Below are positions 36,514 to 45,545 of a stretch of DNA of 64,000 nt, piece by piece; the stretch's first letter is position 1; each line of letters starts with the position of its first letter. A program made the position numbers and the translations under genes. The stretch covers positions 1-64,000 of the forward strand of contig DAHWKJ010000063.1 of the NCBI GenBank assembly GCA_027343695.1, given 5' to 3'. The DNA comes from Sulfobacillus sp. Its GTDB lineage: Bacteria > Bacillota > Sulfobacillia > Sulfobacillales > Sulfobacillaceae. Below the pieces are notes generated by a model that saw nothing but the letters and a program-made list of their open reading frames with translations, did not search any database and was not told the DNA's origin.

Positions 36514-37410
36514 CTACGGACGCCTAGTCTCCACATGAGGACGTTCGATTTTTTGCCCTCGATGCGCAACGATACGTTGCAGGCGCTCGCGGTGGGTGAA
36601 GAGTGCCTTCCGAGCGTCTTCCACATCGTTCGGCACATCGCGTTGCCATACATCCCAGGATCGGAGAATCGGGTCCATGACCTCATTAAGATAGCTTCCC
36701 ACGTCGTAACACCCGGATTGGGCAATGGTCCGCATGCGAGACGGAAAATCGGGCATCCCCGATCCCGGCATCCGAAACGTCGGGATAATGGCACAGACGG
36801 TGCCCATCCGGGCCGGATCCTCATCTAAATAGGCTTTGACCGCATCTCGATAAAACGCGAAGTGAAGGGTCTCGTCTTTAGCCACCGTCCGTAAAATGAG
36901 GGACAACGAGGGATCTTGCGCCTCAGCGGCTGTGGCCAAATTCTGATAAAACACGCGGGTCGCCAACTCTTGCAAAGTCGTGTAGACCATTACTGCAAAC
37001 CCGGTATCCCCTTCCACCTCATAGCCGTCGGTCAAAACCTGTCGACGGAGCTCGGCCCGGCGATCGGGATCACCATTACGACTGAGTGCCATATACACGT
37101 CAAGCAGTCGCGAGTGCTGGTCTTCTTCAGCCGTCCAGGTCTTCACAAACGCCTTCAATGCGGAGGGCCCGCCGTCAAACATGTCTTTGAGACCCGCCGT
37201 AAACCAGGGCAGGTTTACCTCAGTCAGTAGTGCCGTTTCCACCGCCATAGTTAGTTCCGGGGTCAGACTGCCCTGATCTTCGGACCACGGCAGGGTCTTG
37301 AAATTCTTACCGCGTTCCCACGGCAACAGACTATGGTATCCCCAGTTTGCACGGGTGGCACAAGCGAGATGTCGTTGATACAGGTCGTCCAGTGTTGCCG
37401 ATAATTTCAT
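36514..37410 (-). CDS. Acyl-ACP desaturase (ferritin-like di-iron)
   Basis: 298 residues of the soluble stearoyl-ACP desaturase family. Di-iron ligands: Glu64 (LLTEVNLP), Glu96-x-x-His99 (TAEEDQHSR) and the second pair in AKDETLHFAFY. It inserts a double bond into a fatty acid on ACP, needing O2 and electrons. Typical of plants and actinobacteria and rarer in Firmicutes, so lateral transfer is possible. ATG at 37410 with AAGGAGCAT upstream. Own 5' region with hairpin and two palindromes suggests tight control, perhaps by temperature. Confidence 0.9.
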   Translation of the reverse strand: MKLSATLDDLYQRHLACATRANWGYHSLLPWERGKNFKTLPWSEDQGSLTPELTMAVETALLTEVNLPWFTAGLKDMFDGGPSALKAFVKTWTAEEDQHSRLLDVYMALSRNGDPDRRAELRRQVLTDGYEVEGDTGFAVMVYTTLQELATRVFYQNLATAAEAQDPSLSLILRTVAKDETLHFAFYRDAVKAYLDEDPARMGTVCAIIPTFRMPGSGMPDFPSRMRTIAQSGCYDVGSYLNEVMDPILRSWDVWQRDVPNDVEDARKALFTHRERLQRIVAHRGQKIERPHVETRRP

Positions 37411-37445
37411 CGGTATGCTCCTTTAGCCCGTATCTCAAATGAAAA

Positions 37446-37478
37446 CTCCTGCCCGTGTATACTCGGTCCCGGCAGGAG
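37446..37478 (-). promoter_or_regulatory. Hairpin and possible promoter in the desaturase 5' region
   Basis: Stem CTCCTGCC / GGCAGGAG (8 bp, perfect) spans 37446-37478 and encloses a TATACA -10-like box (37456-37461, minus strand). If TATACA is the promoter, the hairpin is DNA-level symmetry; otherwise it could be a transcript structure. Confidence 0.35.
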
Positions 37479-37510
37479 CATGCTTTGGATATGCTCAGGT
37501 AGTCTTATGA

Positions 37511-37541
37511 TACCATGGTCGGCCATGCTTTACCATGGTAA
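37511..37541. promoter_or_regulatory. Two palindromes spaced 20 bp, probable operator of the desaturase gene
   Basis: Two ACCATGGT cores (37512-37519 and 37532-37539) have centres exactly 20 bp apart; the second extends to a perfect 12-bp palindrome TTACCATGGTAA (37530-37541). They lie 101-131 bp upstream of the desaturase start and just past the end of the glycan cluster. Confidence 0.6.
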
Positions 37542-37594
37542 ATCAAGGAACGCTTGTTGCCACCCGTCGAGTCGCCAGTCTTTTACGATGCCCC

Positions 37595-38479
37595 CTATCT
37601 CACGGAAAGCGTTAACTGTTTGTTAGCCAAGCCATCGGCCAGGTGCCCAAAATCTATGGCCACTTTGCCACGGTCCCGCAGATAGCGGCAAATCACACAG
37701 GCAGGAATACCCGCCGCCACAAAGGCCACATCAAAATCGTAATTTAAAGAGTCCGCCAGGACTCCCGGAATCGATGCCATGCCATTCGCCGGGATGTGTC
37801 CGACCACCGATGAAAACCCATCGGCTTGCAACGCCGTGTGGAGGGATTCTGATGCGTTACCGATCAGGAGTACCTTATGACGACGCAACATCCTTTGGTA
37901 GATATTCGTTTCTTCAAACATCATATAATTAATCACCGATGAGGTGAGGGCCATGGTGTCGATGGACCAGTGGTAATAGGCCGCGATCCGTAAGAACAGG
38001 GAGCCGTAGGTCATGAACCGTGAGGTCGGCACCCCCACCAAATCGGCGTGGATAAACGCATCGACCAATTGGTCGCGCGCAGCCAAATCCGGCAGCGTAA
38101 CCCCTGACAACCAGAGCCAGGGCGCTGCCTGTTGCACTTCTTGGCTCGTGAGCACCGAATCTTGGGCCAAGGTCAGCAGTTCCCCATCGCCGAAACGAAT
38201 GAGGGAATATCCCGTCCCCGTAGCAAGGGCATTATCCAAACGCGCCACGACATCATTAGCGGTCAACAACCCAATCCGACGATGGGCTAGCTCCTCCATT
38301 CCAGCTGTAATGACCTCGGTAAGGCTGGCATGCATGAGGCTATAGCCGAGATGCTGTTGAAGAATCTCTTCACCGCCCTTAAACAGTCCATAGGCGGCCG
38401 CCATTTCGAGGTCACTTTGGGCATTAAATCCGCCGCGGGAGATTCTGGTCCAATCTTCTTCTGAGAGATCGAGTGACAT
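37595..38479 (-). CDS. GT-D fold glycosyltransferase
   Basis: 294 residues with the GT-D/DUF1792 metal motif D-x-E at Asp98-Glu100 (IRFGDGE), then a Rossmann-like half ending KVLLIGNASESLH and FDVAFVAAGIPACVICRYLRDRGKVAIDFGH, typical of this recently defined fold that finishes streptococcal O-glycans. It likely adds a sugar in the last steps of the cluster's product. ATG at 38479 is 3 bp after the preceding GT2 stop, in one operon. Ends the glycan cluster. Confidence 0.78.
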   Translation of the reverse strand: MSLDLSEEDWTRISRGGFNAQSDLEMAAAYGLFKGGEEILQQHLGYSLMHASLTEVITAGMEELAHRRIGLLTANDVVARLDNALATGTGYSLIRFGDGELLTLAQDSVLTSQEVQQAAPWLWLSGVTLPDLAARDQLVDAFIHADLVGVPTSRFMTYGSLFLRIAAYYHWSIDTMALTSSVINYMMFEETNIYQRMLRRHKVLLIGNASESLHTALQADGFSSVVGHIPANGMASIPGVLADSLNYDFDVAFVAAGIPACVICRYLRDRGKVAIDFGHLADGLANKQLTLSVR

Positions 38480-38482
38480 AAC

Positions 38483-39679
38483 TTATCTGCACTCCTTCCG
38501 ACTTAAATGGTCTTGCTGAATGAATCGAGCTCCGCGGTTAACCACATCACCAGGCACCTCGGCCATCGCATCAAATCCCATAATAAAATCCACGAATCCA
38601 ATGGGTGGTACATCGTCGGCAAGAATCCGGATCGCACCATCGCGCCAATTAAGGCCCGCCGCCTGTATTGCCCCTTGCGCTGTCTTGACCACGGTCTGTA
38701 CATCGAAGTACATCGGGGGGATGTAGAGGGAGATGCAGCCCGAGCCTGGGTGGGAGACTAGGTCCAATAACGTCTTCGGCCAAACCGACCCCGGATGAGT
38801 CCAATCGGCAATCAACAGCGTGTTTTGGACAATTCCTGGGGGTGGTGTCCGCGCATCCCACCTCAGCCCATGAGGTTCAAATTCCAGGGGAATGTAGTGT
38901 AAATTCCGGTCATAAGGTTTTTGGATCCGATCCATCTTACGCAAGAATTTTCCCCCATTATTCAGGTACACCGCTTCGGAGTCTTGGGCCTGGCGATACG
39001 TTACGGACCCGATATGGTGCACAAATGAGCCGCCAATCACCGCGTGATGGAATCCCGCACAACGTGCCCGAAGGCTCCAATCATTGTCATCGAGGGACCC
39101 GATGCCAAACCAGAAGTCAAGCCCCCCCACCTGATCGCAAAGATCGCGACGAAAAACTACACAAGACGTGATAACGTGACTCACCCAGGTGTTTCGCCCG
39201 CGTGTCTCCTCCATAAACCGCCGCGCAAATGCGGGCATCTGATCCAAATTGGCATATAGAGGTTCGACCCCTTGCTCCGGTATCGAGGTGTAGGTCAGGT
39301 AAGGAATTGCAAACCCTAGAGAGGGATCGCGGGTGAGGGCCTCTACCAGAGCATCCAACCATCCATAAGGGAAAATTAGGTCATTGTTGAGAAAACCAAT
39401 GATGTCCCCACCGCAATAAGAAAGTCCAACATTGACGCCGATGGGAATCCCCATATTCTCGGGGAGACGAAGGTACTGCGTCGTCCAGTGCCGCATCGGC
39501 CCCGATTCCCCAAATTGGGGGCCGTGGACTATCGTTTCATCGGTCGAACCATTGTCAACTAAGATGATTTCCAGGCTTTCACGCTGGATGGCGGGCGTCA
39601 ACGATGCGCATAAGGAATCCAACGCCATTTGTGTTACGGGCCAATTATTGTAACAGAGCATGATAAGGCTAATCTTCAT
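38483..39679 (-). CDS. Glycosyltransferase family 2
   Basis: 398 residues from the ATG at 39679 (GAGGAG 6-8 nt upstream). GT-A fold: ISLIMLCYNNWPVTQMAL opening, VDNGSTDETI, DXD-like site IGFLNNDLIF (NND variant common in rhamnosyl-type GT2), and the acceptor part DDNDWSLRARCAGFHHAVI. A further domain of about 130 residues follows (280-398), with unrecognised role. Cytosolic; transfers a nucleotide-activated sugar. Confidence 0.88.
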   Translation of the reverse strand: MKISLIMLCYNNWPVTQMALDSLCASLTPAIQRESLEIILVDNGSTDETIVHGPQFGESGPMRHWTTQYLRLPENMGIPIGVNVGLSYCGGDIIGFLNNDLIFPYGWLDALVEALTRDPSLGFAIPYLTYTSIPEQGVEPLYANLDQMPAFARRFMEETRGRNTWVSHVITSCVVFRRDLCDQVGGLDFWFGIGSLDDNDWSLRARCAGFHHAVIGGSFVHHIGSVTYRQAQDSEAVYLNNGGKFLRKMDRIQKPYDRNLHYIPLEFEPHGLRWDARTPPPGIVQNTLLIADWTHPGSVWPKTLLDLVSHPGSGCISLYIPPMYFDVQTVVKTAQGAIQAAGLNWRDGAIRILADDVPPIGFVDFIMGFDAMAEVPGDVVNRGARFIQQDHLSRKECR

Positions 39680-39744
39680 GTTCGGCTCCTCTCTGACCAT
39701 GGTTCAACCTTTCCATCCCGCGCATCATAAACCCCCTTCACCAT

Positions 39745-40599
39745 TCATCCCGGGATATGAGTCAACCAGTGCCACAGCATGGCGGCAACTCGACCAATGG
39801 AACCATTGGAACCCACATCCACGGGATCGGCCTGACTTTTTCCAGGTTCGGACGCATCGGGACGGAAGACCTCATCTCGTCCCCGCGTAACACCGGACAC
39901 CACCGATCTCTTGAACCATTCCAAAGCCTCCAAGTGATCCCCGACGATGAGTTCCGCCATCACGTCGCGACCCTCGTGAATTCCATGCCAGGGATGGATT
40001 TTGTTTGTCGTCACCACATCGACACTATGCGCTTTACTGATTCGAACTGGTGCCATCAAAAGCTTGGCGTATGCTTTGGGTGGGACTGTTAAATCCTCTG
40101 GCTTGATATAGCGAAAAACATTTCGGCTTAACGCATGAGGCACAGCCGTCAACGAAGCCGTTTGCAAGCCATGCCGGTTCAGACAGACGTTGAGCCAGAT
40201 TTTTTGAATCGACACGGGATCCCAAGGGTATCGACTGACGATGAGATCAATGTCGTTGAGTGCCACGTCATAGCCGGATTCGATAGCCCCCACAAAAGGC
40301 TCTAGGTCGGCCACTCGGATCACGATATCCGCGTCGAGAAAGAGTAAAATCCTGCCGGACGCAATGCTCGCGCCCACCGAGCGACCGACGTCGTGGCCCA
40401 GCCGTTCGGAAAATTCCACCAACCGGTGGCCACGGTTCCTGACGATCTCTGCCGTGCCATCATGGCTCCCATTGACAATCACGATAATTTCCCGGGGCTG
40501 AAGTTTTTCCACTTCAGTGAGGATAGAACCAATCGTAGCTTCTTCCCCAGAGGCCGGAATAATGACGCTGAGATCACGGGAAGCAACCGTTAGGGTCAT
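39745..40599 (-). CDS. Glycosyltransferase family 2, active copy of a tandem pair
   Basis: 284 residues from the ATG at 40599, which overlaps the preceding stop (ATGA) and follows GGGAGGCC. GT-A signatures DLSVIIPASGEEATIGSIL, IVNGSHDGTAEI and the metal site LLFLDADIVI. The C-terminal segment AVPHALSRNVFRYI ... VPPKAYAKLL is shared with the upstream neighbour. It resembles GT2 proteins of Bacillus surface-glycan loci. Confidence 0.87.
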   Translation of the reverse strand: MTLTVASRDLSVIIPASGEEATIGSILTEVEKLQPREIIVIVNGSHDGTAEIVRNRGHRLVEFSERLGHDVGRSVGASIASGRILLFLDADIVIRVADLEPFVGAIESGYDVALNDIDLIVSRYPWDPVSIQKIWLNVCLNRHGLQTASLTAVPHALSRNVFRYIKPEDLTVPPKAYAKLLMAPVRISKAHSVDVVTTNKIHPWHGIHEGRDVMAELIVGDHLEALEWFKRSVVSGVTRGRDEVFRPDASEPGKSQADPVDVGSNGSIGRVAAMLWHWLTHIPG

Positions 40600-41321
40600 G
40601 GTTGAGGCCTCCCCGGAATGGCGAATCGCCACGGGTCACGCTGTCTATCAAAATCCGTGAATCCACCTCGCGGTCCCCTTTTTTGTAACAATTCATCTAT
40701 CGCGTCCAGATAACTGGCGATTAGCGCACTGTGGTCTTGGGCGCCATCCGACCGTGGATCTTCGGCCCGATAGAAGGTGTCGGCCCGCCGCCCATCGAGG
40801 ACCGCTTGCACCAAAAACCTGGGCGGCACCTCCAAGGCGTCGATATCGACGGTGCGGAATAGATCCCGATGTAATCCATGGGGAAATCGCAGTAAAGATG
40901 ATGCGGCGAGATGCGGTTGAGCCAGCATCGCGTTAAGAGCCATGGCCGCCATGTCAGGGGCATTGTCCACTTCTCGACCCTTGGGGCGATGTAATCTTAG
41001 CGAGATGGGCGTGTTTTCGGTTAACATCGCCGTCATATTGGAAAGTTCCCACGGATGAAAAAAACTCTCGGTATCCGAATAGAGCAGATATTCTCCGGTG
41101 GCGCTTCGAGTTCCCATGATCCGATCCGCCTGGCCCACCGCTCCCGCGGGACACTCGACCGGAATTAGGGTGGGATAAAAGTCGGTGGCCATCACCTCAT
41201 CATCTAACCGCGGTGTAACATAGATAACTTCTGCATCCAGATGCGCGACGAGCCCGAGGAGAGTCTTTACGCTCATGTCGCCACCTTGCCGATTCAAGAC
41301 AATAATCGAGATGTTTGCCAT
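40596..41321 (-). CDS. GT2-like protein, possibly catalytically dead paralogue
   Basis: 241 residues from the ATG at 41321 (GAAGGGC upstream). N-terminus ISIIVLNRQGGDMSVKTLL and C-terminus RFPHGLHRDLFRTVDIDALEVPPRFL align with the next gene, but the DXD position reads LYSDTESFF and the VNGSHDGT motif is gone. I infer a paralogue that lost or changed its donor site and may serve as a partner subunit. The stop overlaps the next start by 4 nt. Confidence 0.7.
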   Translation of the reverse strand: MANISIIVLNRQGGDMSVKTLLGLVAHLDAEVIYVTPRLDDEVMATDFYPTLIPVECPAGAVGQADRIMGTRSATGEYLLYSDTESFFHPWELSNMTAMLTENTPISLRLHRPKGREVDNAPDMAAMALNAMLAQPHLAASSLLRFPHGLHRDLFRTVDIDALEVPPRFLVQAVLDGRRADTFYRAEDPRSDGAQDHSALIASYLDAIDELLQKRGPRGGFTDFDRQRDPWRFAIPGRPQP

Positions 41322-41426
41322 GTCTACTGCCCTTCTTTCCGTCAATCATACGAAGCGTAGTGGTACATCGCGCCGTTCAGCACCCAGGGCGATCTTACGA
41401 ACCTCCATGAATGCCGAACATGCCTT

Positions 41427-42704
41427 TCAATCGCCATGCGTAAGATCCAAAAACCGCGGCGTCTCGCGGGTGATATATTCCCGATCGATATTCGCATGTT
41501 CAGTCACCATGACCGCAAGATCGACCTCATGGAGAAGGTCATCGGAGAGACTCACAGAATGGCAAAATTCCCCATTAATGTCGACACTACTCACATACGG
41601 ATCGTGGTAAACCACCCGGATCCCACACCGTACGAGCCGTTCCATGATGACCAACGCCGGGGCATTTCTTACGTCTGCCACATTGGGCTTATAGGCCACC
41701 CCAATCAACAGCACGAGAGCCTCGGATGCCGGACGCGTCGATTGCTGTAAGACGTACTGAATTTGTTGCACCGCATAGAAGGGCTGCCAATCATTGGTGT
41801 CTAGGGCTCGCTCTAACAAATGCAACGGGGAGCGAGCCCTTCGCGCCCTCCACGTCAGGTACCGTGGATCCACCGGGATACACTCCCCGCCAACCCCAGG
41901 TCCTGGCCAAAATGCCATGAATCCAAAAGGTTTGGTGGCAGCCGCGCGAATCACTTCATCCACATCCAGTCCGGCCTCGTCACAAAATCGCATCAGTTCG
42001 TTTACCCAAGCGATATTGATATTACGAAACGAGTTTTCTAGTAACTTCGCCGTTTCGGCAGCTTCTGGGGATGACACGGGGTAGCATTGCGGCACTACGT
42101 GCTCATACAACGCGAGGATTCGGTCGGTGCAGGTCGCTGTAACCCCCCCAACGATCCGTGGGGTGTTTTCAAGCCGATAGGTGGCATTGCCTGGGTCGAT
42201 CCGTTCGGGCACAAATCCCAAACAAAAGTCCTGGCCGACCTGGCCCAACCGCTGCTCTAGCAGCGGTAAGAAAATATCACGAGTCGTCCCCGGATAGCTC
42301 GTGCTTTCCAGCACCACGGTGACACCGGGCTGCACGTGCTGAGCCACCATTCTCGCAGCCGCTTGCAATGCAGAGAGGTCGGGAGTACCGCCCGGATCGA
42401 GGGGTGTCGGCACGCAAATGATGAACGCCCCACAATGGTCGAGGCGACTGACATCGGTCGTGGGCTCGAACGACCCCACTTTCAGTGCCTCTAGGAGTTC
42501 GTCAGCCGTCGCGGTGACCACTTCGGGGTCTCCGTTTTGCAGAGCCGCCACATGCGCTGGGTTGGTGTCATAGCCAATCACGTGAAAACCTCTTCGAGCG
42601 AACGCTAAGGCAACCGGCAAACCCACATACCCGACTCCTACTAACCCGATTGATTCCTCAGGGCCTTCGTGACTCTTCGGTGATGATGTCTCTGTCCCAC
42701 TCAT
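41427..42704 (-). CDS. UDP-sugar (UDP-GlcNAc/ManNAc-type) 6-dehydrogenase
   Basis: 425 residues. NAD fold IGLVGVGYVGLPVALAFARRG, Lys220 (AETAKLLEN) and nucleophile Cys275 (GVGGECIPVDP), then the C-terminal lid domain with GVAYKPNVADVRNAPAL. The lineage looks like WbpA/WecC/Ugd; the FGFMAFWPGPG variant of the usual F-x-P-GPG-x-GG motif is noted. It oxidises C6 of a UDP-sugar to a uronic acid, feeding an acidic glycan. ATG at 42704. Confidence 0.9.
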   Translation of the reverse strand: MSGTETSSPKSHEGPEESIGLVGVGYVGLPVALAFARRGFHVIGYDTNPAHVAALQNGDPEVVTATADELLEALKVGSFEPTTDVSRLDHCGAFIICVPTPLDPGGTPDLSALQAAARMVAQHVQPGVTVVLESTSYPGTTRDIFLPLLEQRLGQVGQDFCLGFVPERIDPGNATYRLENTPRIVGGVTATCTDRILALYEHVVPQCYPVSSPEAAETAKLLENSFRNINIAWVNELMRFCDEAGLDVDEVIRAAATKPFGFMAFWPGPGVGGECIPVDPRYLTWRARRARSPLHLLERALDTNDWQPFYAVQQIQYVLQQSTRPASEALVLLIGVAYKPNVADVRNAPALVIMERLVRCGIRVVYHDPYVSSVDINGEFCHSVSLSDDLLHEVDLAVMVTEHANIDREYITRETPRFLDLTHGD

Positions 42705-42744
42705 TAGACGTTAACCTCCCATTTAAAAAGATTGAGAATAGTGT

Positions 42745-43188
42745 TCATGACCGGGTTGGAGGCAGGTCATTCGCCTTGCGACTGATAGCGGGGGGGAAAT
42801 ATGGAGGATTCCACGACGCCCGATACAGGGTAATGGACCGCACTTCGGAATCGATTTTCCCGACTGACCAGCGCAGCACCCGTAGGCTGGTCTGCACCGA
42901 AAGAACCCGGGTAAATTCGCTGTCGGGAATGGAATATGCGGTAGGCAAACTGAGACGCAGGTCTCCCCATACGGCTGGGTCTAAATTGATCTGACTCTCT
43001 TTAAGGGGAAACGCGAACAGATCTTGCAGCGGATAGCGGAGTTGCCCCGGATTCAGTCGGTCTTCGTCGTTCACGGCGTTGATTAGAGGGATTTTTAGCT
43101 CGGGCGCTATTTTGGTTTCTCGCGGCTTATGCGAACCGCACACCCGTCTCCATAATCCGACGACGAAGTGAACGAGATTTTGGATCAT
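42745..43188 (-). CDS. Hypothetical protein in the glycan cluster
   Basis: 147 residues; the ATG overlaps the stop of the preceding GT4 gene (ATGA), good evidence for a real, coupled gene. A short amphipathic N-terminus (MIQNLVHFVVGLWRR) could sit on a membrane; the rest is beta-rich (DLRLSLPTAYSIP). No family recognised. Confidence 0.6.
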   Translation of the reverse strand: MIQNLVHFVVGLWRRVCGSHKPRETKIAPELKIPLINAVNDEDRLNPGQLRYPLQDLFAFPLKESQINLDPAVWGDLRLSLPTAYSIPDSEFTRVLSVQTSLRVLRWSVGKIDSEVRSITLYRASWNPPYFPPAISRKANDLPPTRS

Positions 43189-44414
43189 GATTGCACCTCC
43201 GATACGGTTTTACCCAATACGTGTTCGTAGATCGCCATGGTACGCGACAGCATCCGCTCCAAGGACCATGCCTCTTTCGCCCAAAGGGCAGCCTGTTGGC
43301 CGAGCTTGAGCCGTAAACCGGATGAGCCAATGAGCTGCAACAGTGCCCGGGCAAGTTCCTGCGCCTCTCCCGGCGCCACCAAAATGCCCGTTTTACCGGA
43401 TTCGATCATTTCCGGAATTCCTCCGACGCGCGATGCGACGATAGGCTTTCCTAGGATCTGAGCTTCCATAATGCTAAACGGAAGGGCATCCTGAACGGAG
43501 GGCAACACCACGATGTCGGCCTTGCGCATCAATGCGGCCACATCTTCACGAGCACCTAAGAATCGCACCACGTGCTCTAATCCTTCATGTGCCACCAATC
43601 GTTTGAGCTCCTCGGTATACCCCCCATCGCCCGCCAACCACACGACGACAGGATGCTGCGCCACAATTTGCGGAAGGGCTTCCAACAAATATTGATGACC
43701 CTTAACCGGAACGAGCCGCGCGGGACATAAAATGGTGAGACTGCGGATATCTTGGTTGGGCAGGGGGTCCGTGCGCTTACGTGATTGGATCTCAAGATAA
43801 TCCGCATCCAATCCATACGGAACGTGGTCTAAATGATCGGCAGGCACTCCAAAACCAGCCACCACTTGGTCCGCCACCCAACGACTCGGTACAATTGTCC
43901 GGTCGGCCGACGTAAATCCGAAATATTCTTCGGCGGCGGCGTAAGCAAATGGCAACGAGTCTCGACTTGTAATCTGACCGGATAACAGATGTTCCGAAGC
44001 CAAGACCCCATGAATGGTGGCCACGTGCCGAGCATGGGCGGGTTTCACTCGCGCGATGGCCCGTGTAGACACAATGTCATGGGTATGAATCAGGTCATAA
44101 TTGTTCACTCCGAGTAACGCCGCACTAATTTCGTAGGTGTAGCGCTCGATTTCGCGCCAGCGAATCCACGGATCCACCATAGGCAGTTCGGTTTGATAAA
44201 ATCCGAGTACTTGCTCATACACATAGTCCTTCACTTTGGCTTTCTCGACAAAGCGACCGGTAGACATCATCCAGATTTTTTGCATATCGGGGTGATGGGC
44301 CATAATATCCACGTGATGACCTTGACTTTCCAGGTACCGTGACAGTTGGGTCATGTAGTTGTACACGCCACCGACGTGGGGAAGATACCAATAAGTTGCC
44401 AACAGAATTTTCAC
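43185..44414 (-). CDS. Glycosyltransferase family 4
   Basis: 409 residues, GT-B fold. N-terminal GGVYNYMTQLSRYLESQGHHVDI, nucleotide-binding CPARLVPVKGHQYLLEA, donor site with the E-x7-E motif PFSIMEAQILGKPIVASRVGGIPE. The GTG start at 44414 overlaps the epimerase stop (GTGA). Closely like the second GT4 in the cluster through the C-terminal half, so they are paralogues. Cytosolic, membrane-associated. Confidence 0.93.
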   Translation of the reverse strand: MKILLATYWYLPHVGGVYNYMTQLSRYLESQGHHVDIMAHHPDMQKIWMMSTGRFVEKAKVKDYVYEQVLGFYQTELPMVDPWIRWREIERYTYEISAALLGVNNYDLIHTHDIVSTRAIARVKPAHARHVATIHGVLASEHLLSGQITSRDSLPFAYAAAEEYFGFTSADRTIVPSRWVADQVVAGFGVPADHLDHVPYGLDADYLEIQSRKRTDPLPNQDIRSLTILCPARLVPVKGHQYLLEALPQIVAQHPVVVWLAGDGGYTEELKRLVAHEGLEHVVRFLGAREDVAALMRKADIVVLPSVQDALPFSIMEAQILGKPIVASRVGGIPEMIESGKTGILVAPGEAQELARALLQLIGSSGLRLKLGQQAALWAKEAWSLERMLSRTMAIYEHVLGKTVSEVQS

Positions 44415-45376
44415 GGTCTCAGATCCCCCGCTTTCTCTCTCATGGAGGCCACGACGCGGATAATGGTGTCGTTCAGGGTGTACCGAGGTGTATACCCTAA
44501 GGCCTGTAGTTTGGCGGTGCTGGGTCTGCGTCTTGTGGGTTCCTCAAACCCTGTGCCAAACACCTTGTCATAGGCAACGTGTTGGATCGTCGATCTTGAC
44601 TGAGTTTTGTGGATAATACGGTGGGCGAGGTCGTTAATGCTGACTTCTTCTTGACCCCCAATGTTGTAGACGGCACCCCATTCCCCGCGCTCCCAGACTG
44701 TCATGACCGCACTCACCACATCCTCAATATCTGCGAAGGTGCGAGTCTGGGTGCCATCGCCATAAACTGGCAGGCGTTCCCCCCGAAGTGCACGTGTAAC
44801 GAAGCGAGGCACAACCATTCCATAGGCTCCGGATTGACCCGGGCCGATGACATTGAAGAACCTACCAATTTTCACGGAGGCAGACCATTCTTGAACGGCC
44901 GCCAAAGCCAACTGTTCCTCAGCCAACTTGGCATAAGAATAAGTCCAAGAGGCAATATGGGTGTTGCCGATCACTACGTCATCGGTTTCGACCACCGGTG
45001 TCGATTGCGATAACTTCCCATAAATAGCGGATGATGAGGCGATAAAAACCGGAATATCACGACGGCGTGCCACGGTCAGGAGATTGTAGGTACCTAAGAT
45101 ATTGGTCGTCACACTATCCCATCGGTGCTTCATGGCGTAGGGTACGCCCACCACGGCCGCCAAATGAAAAATGGCGTCCGCGTTGTTCACCGATTTCTCG
45201 ACTGTCGCGAAACTGCGCACATCGCCGTCAATCACCTCAACCTCTATGGACGCCAATCTTCCTCGTTGTCCTGTGCTAAGATCGTCCAAAACAGTGACGG
45301 TATGACCCTCTTCGACAAGACGCGCCGCGATATTCGATCCGATGAATCCGGCGCCGCCTGTGATCACCACGTGCAT
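44411..45376 (-). CDS. NAD-dependent sugar epimerase/dehydratase (UDP-GlcNAc/Glc 4-epimerase type)
   Basis: 321 residues from the ATG at 45376, with GGAGG 9 nt upstream; earlier in-frame Mets lack a site. SDR-extended fold: VVITGGAGFIGSNIAARL, DDLSTGQ, SSSAIYGKL and the catalytic Tyr-x3-Lys in YSYAKLAEE. Makes an epimerised or modified nucleotide sugar for the neighbouring transferases. Coupled to the following GT4 by a GTGA overlap. Confidence 0.9.
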   Translation of the reverse strand: MHVVITGGAGFIGSNIAARLVEEGHTVTVLDDLSTGQRGRLASIEVEVIDGDVRSFATVEKSVNNADAIFHLAAVVGVPYAMKHRWDSVTTNILGTYNLLTVARRRDIPVFIASSSAIYGKLSQSTPVVETDDVVIGNTHIASWTYSYAKLAEEQLALAAVQEWSASVKIGRFFNVIGPGQSGAYGMVVPRFVTRALRGERLPVYGDGTQTRTFADIEDVVSAVMTVWERGEWGAVYNIGGQEEVSINDLAHRIIHKTQSRSTIQHVAYDKVFGTGFEEPTRRRPSTAKLQALGYTPRYTLNDTIIRVVASMREKAGDLRP

Positions 45377-45545
45377 GGTTTGCATCCTCCTTCCGGATGG
45401 ACCCATGTTATGCGACACCGTCTTGTTGTGTTCCACAATAATCCAGGCGAGGCAAATCTAGGGAGTTCCTCAACACAATCATCACCACGAGGCAGACAGC
45501 TGGGGGCACGACCGCTACCCGCGACTCATCTCATCTATTGGATGG

